64,000 bases of DNA from Terfezia claveryi (GCA_015179025.1 WHUX01000015.1:434001-498000), one strand, 5' to 3'; numbered from the stretch's first letter, positions 10,701 to 25,324 are shown. Notes: generated from the letters alone by a model not told the origin. Made by a program: numbers and translations.

Positions 10701-13700
10701 TACGGGGTAAGTGGCGTTACTGACGTTTAAGCGCTGAATAGCTACGAAGATGGAGTCGCAGAGATCCTGGAGAGATTTGTCTAGGTCCTTCAGTGTGGTG
10801 GCTCCGCTTGATACGGCGTCGCTTGTATTGGCAACTGATGTCACTGTGGCTAGCCATGGGAGGACCTGTATGGTGAGGTACTTGATATCCGGATATTCCG
10901 CTTCCACTGCAGTCAAACCTTGGGTGAATCGGTCAATAGTAGATACTGCAATCTCCATAAGTTTCTTTGTAGAACTGTCCCATAGTCCTTTGTAGAGTGG
11001 TTTGTTAGCAGAGAATTGCCTATCGACATCCCAAGCAATCCCCCTCCACTCGGTAAACTGTCTAACCTCGTCTGCCATCTGCACCCCACGGAACTCCACA
11101 TGCGCCTTCAGGACATCCAGCACGTAGTCAAAAATCCCTGGTAACCACTTGAATACCCTCCTAACGGCCTTATACGTAATCTCATTGGTAATCCCACTTC
11201 CATATAATTTTGCCTCTTTACCCTCCACAAAGCAAGAACCCACATTAATATAAGCTTCCAACATACTCTTCAATACAGCATACTCTAGCGAAGACCTAGA
11301 AATCGCGTCTCGCTGCTGAATCGCCAAATGTGTAAGATGCTCAATGAATCCAATACTCCTTAGTACCTCTATGCTAGATAAATCCGCGGAATGATCCTGT
11401 GCTGTCCTACGCACTCGAGGTAGTCCCTCGAGAGTACGGTTGAAATACTTTGTTGCGGAAGTGGTGTCAATGGCCTTTTCTTTACCGAGCGCTAGAGCTA
11501 TAGCAAATATCTTTTCTAGTGATTCCTGCTTTGCTAGTAAGGCGCTGCTGAGATTGGATTTCAGTCCCATTAAGCGTAATGCTTTGAGTGCGTCTGTGTA
11601 AGCAACACGTTTCCTACTCTTTAGATGCTTGACTTCATCTTTGTTGTCGTCTGTCAATACTGATGGAGTGAGGGATTGGAACTCTTTGATTGACGATGTG
11701 ACATTGGACGTGAATGTATCAATGATATCGCTAGCGTCTGGATGATTTGGATGAAGAGTAGAAATGCGCTGTATAAATTTGACTGTCCCAGCAATGTCGA
11801 GGAGACGCTTGGGGCGGCCATTCCAGGTATCAACTGCCGCGGCACATATTGTCTGAGCAGATTCGAAATGGGGTGAAATAATGACATCCATCATAGTTGC
11901 GGTCGTGGTTTCAGTGCCCTCCAACGCTTCCTCGGGCATGTGGAGAACGGGTAGAACCGGCTCTCCCAGAGATGCACGATATCGGCGCACAATCTTGTAC
12001 AGCTTGTAGTGTGAGCGGCGTGCACTTTCCCTGAGGGCAACGATGTTGGTATCTTTCCAGCTCGCTAGTAAGATGACTTCGTTAATTTCCTTCTCGGCCT
12101 TCTTCCTTGCTTCCAGTATTCTCTCACTGAATATAGAAGTATATTCTGTGTAATAACAGACCAAGTTCTCAATAGCACTCGAGAGGCGGTGTTGCCTATC
12201 AAGAAACTGACTGACATGTTCCTGGAAGACTCTGAGGAGACACAACCGTGCTTTAAACTGGCCGACAGTAGACTTCTGAACAAAAGTGCTCAGAGCTGTC
12301 GTCAAGTCGCCAATATGCGCATCCAAGGATTCCCCAGACTCCACGAGCTGTGAAGAGTTCGCAATGACGCTCTCATAGAGGAAAAACCACCAAGATCCCG
12401 CTTCGAATTGGCATCTCTCATCCTCAGCATCAAATAGACTCGGCCATGCGTGCAATTCCAATCTTCTCCACGAAATTGTCAATTGAGTCAATGCATCGAG
12501 GTGCTCTGCAAGGGTGTACTGTTTGCTGGCAACCTCCTGCCATTCATGCAACACATTGTGAAGCTTTTCGATGTGAATGAGGAATTTTGCGACTGGAGTG
12601 GTGTTTGGAAGGTTCATTACTTGCTGGCAAGCCTCAAGTGCGTCCTGGAGGGTGACGTTCTCAGGCCAGGTTTCGGTAAGTCGCAGGACTCTATGGTGAA
12701 GTTTGTCCATAATCGCCACTAGCTTCTGTGCCTGTTCTAGATTCTCGTCCCTATAAAAGTTGTATTTGTTGACAGCGGGTTTGTGGCCAAATAGCCACCG
12801 CTCAGAGTCTTTGAGAGTAAGTATTTGTGCGGGTATGAGAATTTCAAATTCCGATGGAGACAAATAGCTGTTTGTGGTACCTCCATTCAGAAGTTTCACG
12901 CACAAGAAGACTCCCCGTAATACAAGTTGCTTAAGGCTAAGCTCGAATTTCTCTTCAAGAAGCAGCATGGCAGTGTGACATTTCGCTAGTTCCATTGCAA
13001 ACTCGCTGTGGTTTTGATTTCTCGATTTCCCTTGTACATCTGCTTCCTCGCTACTCTCCTCTTCGTCACTATAATCTGGGAACATCTCCTTGATCTCTGC
13101 TATGTCATCGCCTTCCTCCGCTCCCCTATATCTATAGGTAGATGCATTGGCACGAGCTTCCTCCTGCTCCTTTATGGATGTAATCTTCCAGTTGCGGTAG
13201 ACGGTATGAAGAATATTACTTATAGCCGTAACGGCAGTTTTATCCAGTTGTTGTATTCCTTCCACCCGAGTTTGAGTTGCTAGACTCCACAATCCATGGA
13301 TAAGCTGATCATGTGGTAAAGATTTGCTGATTTCCGAGTTTCTCGATGTCCAGGTGAGAATATCAATTGGTGTGAGCAGGGAGTTGCTGAGTTCGGAGGA
13401 TGCATTGCGCGTACCAACTTCCATAGCCGCCATAGAGAACCCTAGCTTCAAAGAGTACAAGAACCCAATCAGAGGATCAATAATGTCTTTATATAAAGGG
13501 TAGTTGCTTTGCAGACGCTCAATCATCTGTTCCAAACTCTTCTGCAGTAGCTCTTCCTCCTCTTTATAACCCTCCGTGCGGTGAAGTATCGATGTCAGAA
13601 CTTTATCCTGCGATTTCCCAGAAATTGTCCTCAGCAGTATCGCAAAGTCGCCCTGGAGGTGAGCCATCTGTGATTCGATAGGGCGGGCGATTAGTGAATC

Positions 13701-16700
13701 TGGTGGTTCCTCTCCCAGGCTTTGCAACTTCTGTTTTAGTTGCTCAATGATTGGACTAGAATCCTGTCCTGTAAACTGGAGTTCAAATTCCCGATTGGCC
13801 TCAATCTTATCTTTGAGCTCGGATTTCCTCCGCAGGAAACGCTCACGCTTGACAATCGACTTCATAGCAGGGTCAAGGGGACAGTTAGGTACATAGAGTT
13901 TCAAACAACCCTGTGCGTAGTGTATCCATGCCGCACCAGTATTTTGAACTGCTTCCCTCACGGATGCTACAGTCTTGGTTACTAATTCAACTGCCCGAAG
14001 GAGATCAACACCTAAGACGGCATTAAGCTGCTCGTTTCCAGTCCATGCTAGCGACTCCTTGATGCCTGAAAATATTGGGACGGTAGACTTGCGCTGTATA
14101 GCAGATTTAATGTGTAGGAAATTTTCCTTGACAGTGACGAACTGCTCACTGCTATAAAGCGACTTGTGCGCATCAACGACCCCCTCGATGTTGGAGAGTA
14201 GCAGCACTTTGAGGCTCAATATATGGTCTTGTGACACATCTTTGGTTTGAGTGACGAGCTGTCGCCCTAAAGCACCAATCTCAAATTGCAGAGCCGGAAG
14301 TTGCTCAATTGTACCCTGGGCAACGCTGTGGTGAGTATTCAATAAGTCGAAACCATAACCACCGCTAAAAAATTGCCTTGGTCGGCCATTTGTTTCGACA
14401 GACTTTGGATATAGCCACACATCCCGCAGGATTGGAGGGAATGCAAATTTAAGTTGGTGGCTGCCTTCTTGGTACCAGAGAAGACTGGTTGTGGGCCGTC
14501 CTGCAAAATGCGCGTTAACTACAACATTGTCATCGAGAACACGAAACTGGGGTGAGATAGATGCGAGAAGGTCACGGCATTTCAATAAGTGGTTGAATTG
14601 TGCCCCGAAAAATGATGCTTCGGTCTTTGTTTGCCCGGTTTCCTTCCTTCTCTCAACATCAGTGATATGACTATCTAGCTCCTAGATGGAATTAGTTGCA
14701 ATACCCGATGGTTGATTCCAAGAAACTTACAACAATGAGAGTATCGGAGCTCGAGTTTGAAAGGAGGCTGACGGCTAATGCCTGAGCCAATGACCTACGG
14801 AGGGTCATTATCTCTTCTAGAGAACCTACACCACAGCAAAAGTTAACGTCTGACTAAATGGGCTAAAGGTGCAAGCTTCGTACCATCAAACTGCGGAACA
14901 ATTGCATCGAAGCGTGCCGCAAGAGCATGGAGCTTGGTATATGAACTCCAACCCTCAACGGTCGAGGGAACTGATGGCCGAAACTGCTCCCACAAGATCT
15001 CCATAGAGAAACCGCTGGTCAATTGCAGCTGTGCCTTAAATACCTTCAGAGAGGATTTGATCATTTCCAAAAACTGGGGTGGGAGGACTGATTGATTCTT
15101 ATTAATCCACTCCCTATACAGTACCAAGTAAACATAGAAAATGCTCTCATCGAAAATCGGGGTGTCGCTCAGCTGGACTACATCCCACCACAGATTGGTA
15201 AGATCATTGATAGAGTTTAGGGTAACCTATTCCACGTCAGAAGACTTCCAGAAAATTGGTATCTGGTACCTACTTCGTCCAAGCCCACAGAGGAGTCCAC
15301 GCTCCAGTTATGAATTGCATTAATGGTAGCGGACAGGAAAGCAAAAAGTTGCATTCCCGTGTTGCCTATCATATGTGTGTTCTGCCTTTGCAAGGCTGAT
15401 CTTTCAAGAACCGTCAACTCACCCATCTTTGTAATATTCGATCGCTGAACAATATTGTTTGCAGCTTGAGTCATGCGGGAAATATTGTATACAATGTCGT
15501 AAAACGCGGTCAGATTGTAAGGATTAAGTTGCGATGGGTACGACTGCGGAGATCTCAAAAGAAATGAGTTTACGAGGGGATGAAGTGACTGATTCATTGA
15601 CAATTTATCAGTACAGCTACTACGAGCACCCAGAGCTGCACAGTCACTGACCTGTGCTGAGCTAAATGATACGGCCTCTCCCATATTCATCTTCTCCAAC
15701 GACCACGCAAGGAGATCCGATGCTAATTTCCTCAGTTGGGTATGTGAAAAGAGATCCAAGTATACGTCCAATACTCCCATGTGTTGCGTTTTCTCCACTG
15801 CGTTTTCAGCTAGCATCGACCTCCAACGAAGGATATGATTTTGGTGTTCTAATGGAACATAATTGATTGATATCTCAAGAAACCTAACTAAATCTTCAGG
15901 ATCTTGAAGCGGGTCAAACATGTGGAATGTTGACAATGCCGAGTCTGCAGCTGTTGAAGCAGCGTACTTTGCAACTGCAATCCTCTTTTCGTCTTCTGCG
16001 GCGGCAACAGGCTCGGTGGTTAGGTGAGCCCCCACATATACCTCAAGACCTCTATTACGCATGGCCCTTGACAATTCGCCGTGTTTTGGATCCATCGTGA
16101 TAAATAGCCTAAAGTTAGGATGGGGTTGTATCAACTTAGGCTCCCCATTTTCATCACTGTGTTCATTTATGATTAGTGATCCGCCAATTTCCAGCAGAGA
16201 ATTCAGTCGATCAAGCACTGAAGAACTGCAAAGGTTCGCATTGTCCAAGATTAGCCAACGTCCCTCCCGAACTGCGCGTACCAGCATCCCATCAACCCAT
16301 TCAAAGCGAGCAGTTGAAGGTTGGTCATATTCGTTCATCAGATTTTGCAAGTGCCCGAGAAATTCCTCAAAGCTCTTATCAGAGTGTATCACTGCCTGGA
16401 GATTCATTTCAAGTTGACGCAGGTACTTTAAATCAAGATGCTGGGTTTTAAAGAACTCCAATAACTGGATGCCCTCAGGTACCGGGTTATTACCATGAAG
16501 AAGTTGGAGGAGCATACGTTGCTTGGTGTGTTCTTCGACGTCCTGCAAAAAAATGGACACCTTCCTAGAAACGTCAACTTGCTCAAACCCACCTACAATA
16601 TCAATGGTGTCAACATCTGCGTTCAACGCAATCTCATCCAGCTTATGTCCTGCTATATTTGCCAATAGCCGTATGATACTGGACTTTCCAGAGCCCGAGG

Positions 16701-19700
16701 GCCCAACAAGGATACAGGGCCAATTCTGCTCGACACAAGTCATTACTGTTTCCACGACAGGAAGCTGTTGGATTAGCAAGGCAGAGCGCTCGGAGGGATT
16801 GCGTTGAAGTGTTTTATTGCGTGGGAGCAAAGCGTGGCCTACTTGGAACCATTCTTTGGTGATGCGGTGGAAAAGGCGCCGTGATTTTGGCGGACTCCTG
16901 AATACTTCTTTGTAGAGTTGGTCTACATGAACCCGGTCTTGCTGTGTTCTGAACCGCTGTTTGACCACAACGTCAACGAACTCTCCAGCTTGACGCTCAG
17001 TTGTGAGTCCCGATTTCGATGACAGCAACCCCAACCATCGCATGGTATCGCGGAGATTGAACTCCCACGGCCCACCCACGTGCCCAAAAGACCGCTTGTG
17101 ACTCACATCATAATCCAGCTTGACGATGAATTTAATGAGTTTCACAATTTCCGTGTCGGGAACTGTAGGATATAGGCGAGTCGCAATCATTTGCAAGTCC
17201 ACCATATTGAACGAATCGATATAGACCACTGTGAAACGGTTTACGAACGATGCTGGAAGTCCCTTTCTCCCTCCTCCTTGATGATGTGGATTTTGTGCGG
17301 CAAAGACTACGAAGTCCGGATGTGAGCTAAACGTGCGATCGAGCTCTGCAATGTATGCTTCTCCACGATGGTCAAGACAGGCGTTCAATCCTTCCAGCAC
17401 AGATTGGGACGCAAGATTCATTTCATCAAGCAGAACCCAATGCCCTCGCTGCATTGCCTGAAGGAATGGTGCATCCCTCCACATGAATTCCCCGCTCTGC
17501 CCACCATCCACAGGGACGTCAGAACCAAACAGGTCCATTAGGTCAGTTTGCTCTGATAAATTGATTCTGATGAGAGGGTTTCCAGTCACTGACGAAAGTG
17601 CTGATACGAGACTGGTTTTGCCGACACCGGGACTTCCCTCCAATAAAATTGGCTTCCTTAATTGCATAGCTCGTACTATCTTCATCGCGTTCATTGCAGT
17701 AGTAGGAGCTTGTAGGTTAAACGAGATGCTAGTTTCGTGGTGGGAAGTTTTGGGAAGACTGAAATCTCCTAACCGGAGATGTGTGGAATCCGCCGAAACT
17801 GTCAACATGGCATTCGCCTGAGCGTCGAAGTTATTTCCAGTCAACTCTGAAAGATGCTTAATGCACCTCGCCCTCTCTACGCTCAAATCATTTGATGCAT
17901 TCGTCAAAACTCCTGAAGGATTTGCTCCCAAACTGTCAAAAAATACCAATGCTGCTCCATTCAGTATGCCAAAAGATGCATCCATTTTGTCATATAAGTT
18001 GAGAAAGCTAACCCACGAAAGGACATCTCGAATGGATACTGATGATTCTGGAGATGGCCGGTACATCTCAGAAAACCAATGGGCAAAGTTGACTATTGTG
18101 GACACATGTTTCTTCACAGGTGGATTCAGCTTTCCTGAGACAATCTTCGTGATATCCTCAAGATCTGACATTGCAGGAACCCAGATCTCGGTAAAACGAT
18201 TCCTCAGAGCGGGAGAAAGCTCCTTCTTGCCATAATCACCTCCGGGATTCATGGTTGCAAAGAATTGAAAGCCATCCTCAGCCACCACTTTCGCTCCAGC
18301 CGGGCCTTTTTCCGCCAATACGAGTGTCCTGTGGGATTCAAGAACACTGTTCAGGCGTTCCAGGACCGAGTCATCAGCGAGAGAAATTTCATCCAGTAGG
18401 AAAAATTGAGCTTCTTTCATTGCTTGGACGAGGCTCCCATCGGCCCATTCGAACAATGCTTTTATACGAGCTCGATTCTGATGTATACGGCTGAGTAGAG
18501 GCTCGGGAACACACCTCAGAAGATCCTGATTCAGAGAGGAAAATTCCGATACAAGATCTTCCAAGGAGATTTCTTGCCGCCCTATGAATGAAGGGATGTG
18601 CTCCGTAAACAATTGCATCAAGTCCTTGTGCAGTTGAGCAGAGTATGCCGTACGGTTTCTTATAGGGCGCTGAGCTCCTATGATATCACCGGTTTCTGTA
18701 TTCTGGTGGGCGTTGACAATGAATAGTTCTTTTCCAAAGGCCTGTGCCAACATCTGGCACACTGTGGTTTTTCCACAACCAGTTTCTCCGACGAGTAGGA
18801 CGGGTTCATTATTTCTCAAGGCTTCAGCAACTAATGCGAATAATCTCCGCATTGCCTTTGTCCAAACAATGTCATCCATGCTTTGCATATTATTATACAT
18901 CCCAAATTCGGGAATTACTTCCGGTCTGTAAAGTGCTTCGTCGTCGATATCCACTTTCATCACCTTTTCAATTACTTTTTTGACGGCAAGTTTATCTTCA
19001 GCTTTTCGGACACGTTCGGCAAGGAGCATAAAGCCATTCTCTGCAAGTTTTTGGTAACCAACGGCTGCTCTGTTTGCCCATCGGAACAAATCTCGTAGAG
19101 TTGCAAAGCTGTTCTTTTGCTCAAACAGTCGAGTTGTCTGTCTGAGCACAGAGAGTTCCTAATCCAGGCTTAGCAGTGGTTATAGAGGCACAGTTAAGAG
19201 AGCTGAATTACCTTATATACGGTCACTATCTTGGTGCAATAGCTTGGAGCAATCTGACAACGTTCCTTCAAGATCGTTTCCAGCTCATCCTCAGGAATAT
19301 CACCAAAATGTAGCTCAAGGAAACGATTTCGGAAAGCCCTGCTCAGTACCTTCCTTCCACCATACAACCCGGGGGGGTTCTGCGTTGCAAAGAGCATAAA
19401 ATCTTTGTGTGGCCTAACAACCTCCTGGGTTTCCGGTATAAGCAGTTCTCTGTTGTCATCCAGAAGCCTGTTCAATGCCTCAAGAACATCAGTGGGCGCA
19501 AGGTTAAGCTCGTCAAGCACAATCCAATGCCCTTTCCTCAGGGCCTCGACCAATATGCCTTCTTGAAATTTTAACTTCCCGTCACTATCGGAAACATATG
19601 TTCCCAGATATTCCTGTAGATCTGTATGTTCATGGTTGTTTATCCGCATAAATCGATGGCCAGTCCGTTTAGCAAGGTACTCAATCATACTGGTCTTTCC

Positions 19701-22700
19701 GCTTGATGTTGGACCTTGAATGAGAACTGGGAAGCGTTTTGTAGCTATTGCCCGAACTAGATTTAACATGTTCCTCTCGACAAATGGTGTGATGATATAG
19801 TGCGGTTGTTCCTGAAGTCCATTCCCCCCTCTATGCATCCAGTAATGCTTGAATTGCACATAGGAGCCTCCATTGACTTCTGGCCTTTTGGGTATTTGGT
19901 TGATCAGGCTTCTCACATTGCGTACACTGCCTAGCAAGTGTTTTTCCAACATGGGTATCAACAACTCCTCGCTAGATCGATCAAGCAGTGTAAGGAAACT
20001 CATGCAAAATCCTTCATATAATGAACGTCTCAGACCGTAAACCTGTGCTATATCGTTCACATACGATAAAGTACGCGTCAGGGTTCGCAAGCTGAAATGA
20101 GGCCTCTGCCCTGCCCCATCCACTAAACTATGAGCCTCTGCTAATTGTTTGATTTCCAGGTATAGCCGTGAAATATCAGCTGGCGCCTTCTGGTCTGCCA
20201 GGCAAAGGTGACCAATATATTCATTGACGACAGATATGAGATTTCCGAGGTCTCCGTCGGGGCTTGATACATACAACTCGGTGAATCGCGATCGCAAGCC
20301 AGGCAGCAAATCACGCTTTCCGACATCAGTGGCTGGATTCATACACCCGAATATTCTGAAATTTGGATGGGCGACAATCCTGTCCACCGCACCTTTCTCG
20401 GACAACAGGATACTGCCCTGTCCTCCCTCTTGCAGTAAATCTGCGATGCTCTCGAGGGTATCGGGGGCCGCAAGATTAATCTCATCAAGCAGGATCCAGT
20501 CTCCGGTGCGGGCGGCTCTGACAAGAGAGCCTTCAATGAATGAAAATGCAAAACTTTTGGTTAGTTGCGTGGCCTGTGTCTCCATGAGTCCTAAATCGTG
20601 TGCGAACTGAGTCCATTGAGCTTGGAGTGCAGGGCGGTCCATTGTATCTAGTTTTCGCTTTTTTTTCTTTGGCTGTTCTTCTTGAGGTACGGGTGTATTG
20701 AAAAAGACTTCTACCTTTTTCAGGGCCTCCTTCCATAACGTGATTACTCGAGCCCACTGTTGTTTTGAGAAGCACTTGTTAAGCATTTCAATAAAGTGGG
20801 CATTTCGCTTCACTGAAAAAGTTCGTTCAAAGAGGTCTTCGAATGAATCTTTCAGGGGTATGGCAAGTGCTCGAACATCCACAGGCTTATAACCACCAAG
20901 GAGGTCACCACTTTCTGTTTGTTGTGACAGGTTTATAACAGTCAGCTTGTACCCAAGGATGTCCGCTAGTTGTTGAACTGCCGTTGTTTTCCCCGTGCCA
21001 GTCTCACCCACAAGCAGCACGGGCTCCACAGACCTGACTGCTACTGCTATCTGCTCCAGTAATCTAAGTGCATGGCCTGTTTTAGCAAACGGCCTTCTTG
21101 ATTTGCTTCTCTGCCCTGAGCCCTTTCGTTTTTCCAGTTTCGCTCGACCAACAACTAGTGACTTATCGTTGGAATGAAAGGTTGGTATATGTCCATGAAG
21201 ATACAGCTTAACTCTCCCAGAAGGTACTTGCATTCTTTCTGCTATTCGATTGACCACGACAGTTTTGGCCTCCGTGGTGTGTAGATTTGCAGCAAAGCAA
21301 TCTACAGCCTCCATAAATGTTTCATCAAACAAGCTTTGCGAGATTGTCTCAGTGTCCTCTTTTACACCTATGGATGTGAATAGTGCATTCAGGCGCTGAC
21401 ACCACTTGAACAGATCCCTGGGCGATATCTGTCTACCCAATGAAGTTTTACTAACAGAAAAAAAGGTGGGTTCTCTGTATAAAGCATGTATCGCATTGTA
21501 GACATCTAGTAGTAGACTGGAGACAATCCGGAGGAGTGGGAATCTTGAATCTACAATGGAGCGGAGTTCCTCTTCGGTCGGTGGTTGGATATCGACCCGA
21601 TTCCAGAGTCGGCTACCGAGGATATTTGTTGTAGTTACTGGAGCCTTTGTAGGTGATTCAAAAATGCGCATCGTCGTGACGAGTCTGAAACCATTTCCAG
21701 CGGATATCTTCTCTCCACGGCTGGCGATATGTAGCTCTCCACGTTCCATCAATGGTAAAAGGACACTAAGGACTTCAGTGGGTGCCTTATCAATGTCCTC
21801 TACCAGGACCCACCGGCCCTCTCGAACAGCCGTAGTTAACACTCCAGGCCTCCATTCAAAACTTCCCGGAGTAGTCCCGGAGGTATATGCACCAATAAGT
21901 AATTTTGCGTCCGTCTGGTCTCCAAGATGGATTGATACCATCATTGACAATTCGTTAAGGTTCTGTGCTATTTCATGAATTAAGAAACTTTTGCCACAAC
22001 CAGCAGGGCCGGTAATGAGAAGTGGCTGCGGTGAGCGAAGTGCTAGGGCAATATTATGTACATTAACCCGAGTTGAGGGTGTAAGTATCACTTTGGAAGA
22101 TTCCAGCGACGGTCCTGCAAACTTTGTTAGTACTAAAAGACTGAATATGGAATGTTCAGGTTTAGAAAATACCTCTCAGACGAGGGGTAAGAACTCCGCA
22201 TAGATTTGCAACAGAGGCAGAAAATTGGTTCTCTTGTAGTATTCGAGAAGTTGGAGTCGAAATGTCACTTTCACTGCTACGAGCATCTTCCATTTCTTTC
22301 TGCAGCTTTAAAAGCCGCTTGTTTTCGAGTAACCTAGATTCAAAACCGTCAAAAAGATTATGCCATTGAACAAGGACAATGGGCTACGCACACTAAAAAT
22401 CCGTAGTCGACAGTCCTCCCCTCGTAGATTCCCAAAACTGCATCCCCCCCAAGGTATTTCGATACCATCTCCTGCTCTTGAAAGTCCCCTACATTCATAT
22501 ATATAGAAATTATTTTGATAACGAGGTAACGTATTGCACGGTTCGGGTGTGCAAGCAAAGGAAATAGATGGAGTGGCTCCACAAGACTTATGAAGGACTC
22601 TCTTCGAAACATTAGGAGCCTGTATAGTGCCAACAGTATTTCCCTCGTTTTCTCTAGAGGCAAAGATTCTAGTTCATCCAGCGTGGAATCATTCGATAAA

Positions 22701-23044
22701 TGTGATATCTGCTCCAGGAGGGAAGGTTTCGAGTGTGGTCTTAGGGTCTCTAGTGCAAAGACCATAAGGTGTGGTTCCAGTGGAAGTATGCGACTGAAGG
22801 CACCCGCAATTGAGTCGAGAGAAGCGAAGGAAGACCATCGTGAAACAAGTTCGGGAAATAATGGCTCGTAGCATGTGAGAATTAGGGATACCAATGAAGG
22901 CTCAACAGCTAATGCTGAGAGTGTCGAGAGATATTTTTGAGTGTCGGTGTGGACTTTTCCCCAGATTATACCCTGGACTTCCGAAGAAAGCTGTGCAAAT
23001 AATGGTGAGCTCACTAGACGAGCGTCCCCTAATGTACAGTCCAT
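7763..23044 (-). CDS. MDN1: MDN1/REA1 midasin, dynein-like AAA ATPase of 60S ribosome assembly
   Basis: Giant nuclear ATPase that pulls assembly factors (Ytm1, Rsa4) off pre-60S particles. Exons 23044-22392, 22333-22173, 22114-19212, 19158-15274, 15226-14884, 14825-14731, 14681-9112 and 9040-7763. Six Walker A motifs appear in order: GPAGCGKS, GETGTGKT, GPTSSGKT, GETGCGKT, GSPGVGKT, GPSGSGKS, the six AAA modules of midasin. A long helical linker (about 14.6-10.3 kb) precedes an extremely Asp/Glu-rich region (10.2-9.1 kb) and a C-terminal VWA domain with the MIDAS motif DDSKS. Total coding length is about 4,960 codons; yeast Mdn1 is 4,910 aa. Exon 7 is 5,570 nt, one base short of frame: see the lesion at 10312. 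With one extra G in that run every exon is in phase. Confidence 0.95.
10308..10316 (-). other. MDN1: Apparent one-base deletion (frameshift) in MDN1 exon 7
   Basis: The upstream frame ends at TAG 10310-10308, directly after the conserved-looking GLGEGEG. The continuation IEDISKDVGADEDLSEVAQ is open in the frame one base away, starting at 10311. The junction is a GGG run at 10314-10312; four G would restore the frame. No splice pair can bridge it, because protein-like sequence abuts on both sides. It is either a homopolymer sequencing error or a true lesion. Confidence 0.8.
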
Positions 23045-25323
23045 ACTCTGAGATGCGAATCGACAGCTGGGATTGGGGAGGGGACTGTGAGATGGAGAGT
23101 CGAAGTCTGCCCGGTACTGTAAACCTGCTGGAAAAAGTTTATTTTTTCCTAGAGTTCAGTACTTAGTGAGTTAGACTGCCAAGACCTTTGGTTATGGTGG
23201 AGTACTAAGGGAAACGTAGACCCGTTTGGCGGGGGGCTTCAACCAGACTACTTTCAAGAGTACTTTCAATCTTCACGTATGTTTCCTAAATTAGTTAGTC
23301 AGGAACTGTTCCCAAGTTGCCTAATTCGGTATGAATGCACCTTGACACCTATAGTATCCATTCCCCTGCCAACCAGACTACCATTCCCCCCTCTATTATT
23401 GTCAAGAGTCCTCTTAGTCCTCTTACTCTATTATTGTCAAGAGTCCTCTTAGTCCTCTACGCTTTGGATTTCAGCCCTTCATTGCTCAGTCATTCAGTTA
23501 CGGCTTCGGCTATTTCCTTTTTTGAACAAGTCCTCCCTAATTGATCCTACGCTTCGCTACGAATCTGTTTTATGCGTAGAAGTATGCTTATACTGATGGC
23601 TGATTGTATTAGGATGGCTGGTCATCTTCCTAATTTTAGTCAGAACTTCAGCCCAGTGAGTTAACTGCTGTGGCGACGGAATTGGAGAAAATGCTTAACG
23701 TCGATGTGTCAGCCCCCGAATCCGAGAGATCTACGTACAGAAAGACGTATCTCATTTTTTTGTACTCCGTCTACCTATGGAAAGACGTTTAACTTGAATA
23801 GAGACAGAAACAACTTCGCTAGAATAATGAAGTCACCAGTGATGCCACGATCCTGAGAGAACTAGTTGGTCAGAACGGGCAATTAATTCGTGAGACAACT
23901 GGTCAGATTCGTACTATGGAGAGTAAGCGGGATCACATCTTATGCGAATACTACCCCTGATACTGTCATTAAGTGTAACTATCAATGATATTCTCATTGC
24001 CAACAGGTAGCAGAATTACAGTAGCAGAATTACAGTAACACATAGGGTTAACTGTACTCTGAAAGTTATGATAGCTAATTCGTGCGGTTACTATATGGAG
24101 CCAGTGGGGCCGGTTATTGGAGGAAAGGGGTCCAAAAGCAATCAGTATTGTTCGAAGGTAGTTCTTCTGAATCCTAGTTTCCGGGTTTTTTTTTTAATAA
24201 GGAACCAGACTATTTATAGGGCACGTGCTCAAAGGGAGCTTATCATAACCCAACTCCTTATACTGTACCTACGAAGATTTTATTATTTGTTCAAGTTCTT
24301 ATTATGAAAGTCGGGGGACCTCTCGGGGAGCGCGGTGTTGAGCGAAGAACTCCAGTTCTTCTACCAGCCATCTGTTGCGAATATCAAATGTTCCAAATTT
24401 CGCACCGGCGTGCTTCGGCTTCCGGGACATGACGAGCAGGCCCACACCTCATCTGCATTCCCGCTCGAGACCAAGCACTGGGAGTTGGGGTGGGCAGCAA
24501 TTCGTGGGGATGGGGAGGGCGAGGAGAAAGCCGAGTCAGCCGTAGGCAGGGCTCCCCCCCCATCACGCGGCAGCGACGACCCTACCCAAGCATACACAAC
24601 CCCGACCCGAAGGAGAGCGAGAAGTTTGAATGCAAACAACGCTGTGACAGCAAAACATATCTACAGGGCCCTGCGCCCCACAAAAGTTAACAGTTGCATT
24701 GCTGGCAGACCGCCCTGGGCGTGGGCCCTGTTGCCGTCGGATATTTCCCAGCTCGACGAGGGGGAGCTTTTGTCATGCGCGCTAGTCTATTTGGGGTCTA
24801 GCAAGCGACTTAGATCTGAGTTTAACTTATGGCACTAGGGCCAGCTCGCCCACCTGGAGACCCGCAGGCCTTACTAAGGGTACTAACTCTTCCTCAAGGT
24901 TGCGGGCTCTTGGCTCAGTTGTTCTTTCGCGCGAACCCTCATCAGAGGTCCCATCGAAAAAATGGCCTCCCCCGTCCGCAACCCTCCCTTCTCCGCTCTC
25001 CCACCCCCCACAACCTACATCGCCAGAAGCACCTTCAAATTCCCCCCCCAAACGACTCCCCCGACCACGTCCCGACCTGTAGCAAATATCACAGTACTCT
25101 TCCATAGATATACCCCCACATCCTCAGTCACGCACTCATATATCCCATATCTTCCCCCCCCCGCCCGCCTACCAAGCCATTACAGCGTCAGACTTGTCGC
25201 GGAACCTTCCTTTCCCCACAACATTACCAACGCCTGGTGGTGGTCTTTCCTCGTCGCATCGCTTGTAGTTGAGGTCTTGATCCACTCATCGAACAGGACC
25301 ATTGGCCGATATCTATCAGAGTG
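23045..25323. other. 2.3-kb divergent intergenic region, MDN1 / ITC1
   Basis: Separates the divergent MDN1 and ITC1 start codons. It holds a 35-bp tandem duplication (23391-23460), a short duplicated AGCAGAATTACAGT near 24007-24035, and a 45-codon plus-strand fragment ending near 23959 (ILRELVGQNGQLIRETTGQI) that resembles a decayed coiled-coil or mobile-element piece. An upstream frame at 24962-25324 abuts ITC1. The longest frame, 24335-24838, lacks an ATG and looks accidental. Confidence 0.5.
23391..23460. repeat. 35-bp tandem duplication, two copies
   Basis: Copies 23391-23425 and 23426-23460 are identical except at the last base or two; each begins CTCTATTATTGTCAAGAGTC. It is noncoding, in the MDN1 upstream region. 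Confidence 0.85.
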
Positions 25324-25324
25324 A
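24962..25324 (+). other. Upstream ORF (120 codons) whose stop overlaps the ITC1 start
   Basis: Begins AAAAATGGCC, a good fungal start context, and encodes a Pro/Thr/Ser-rich stretch with no domain that I recognise. Its TGA (25322-25324) shares its A with the ITC1 ATG (25324-25326), forming TGATG. If the ITC1 transcript starts upstream of 24962, this is an upstream ORF capable of termination-reinitiation; otherwise it is accidental. There is no evidence that the peptide is functional. Confidence 0.3.

Noticed and set aside
24335..24838. 167-codon plus frame upstream of ITC1
   Set aside because: It has no ATG (begins at GTG), no recognisable domain, and lies in a GC-rich stretch where stops are rare.
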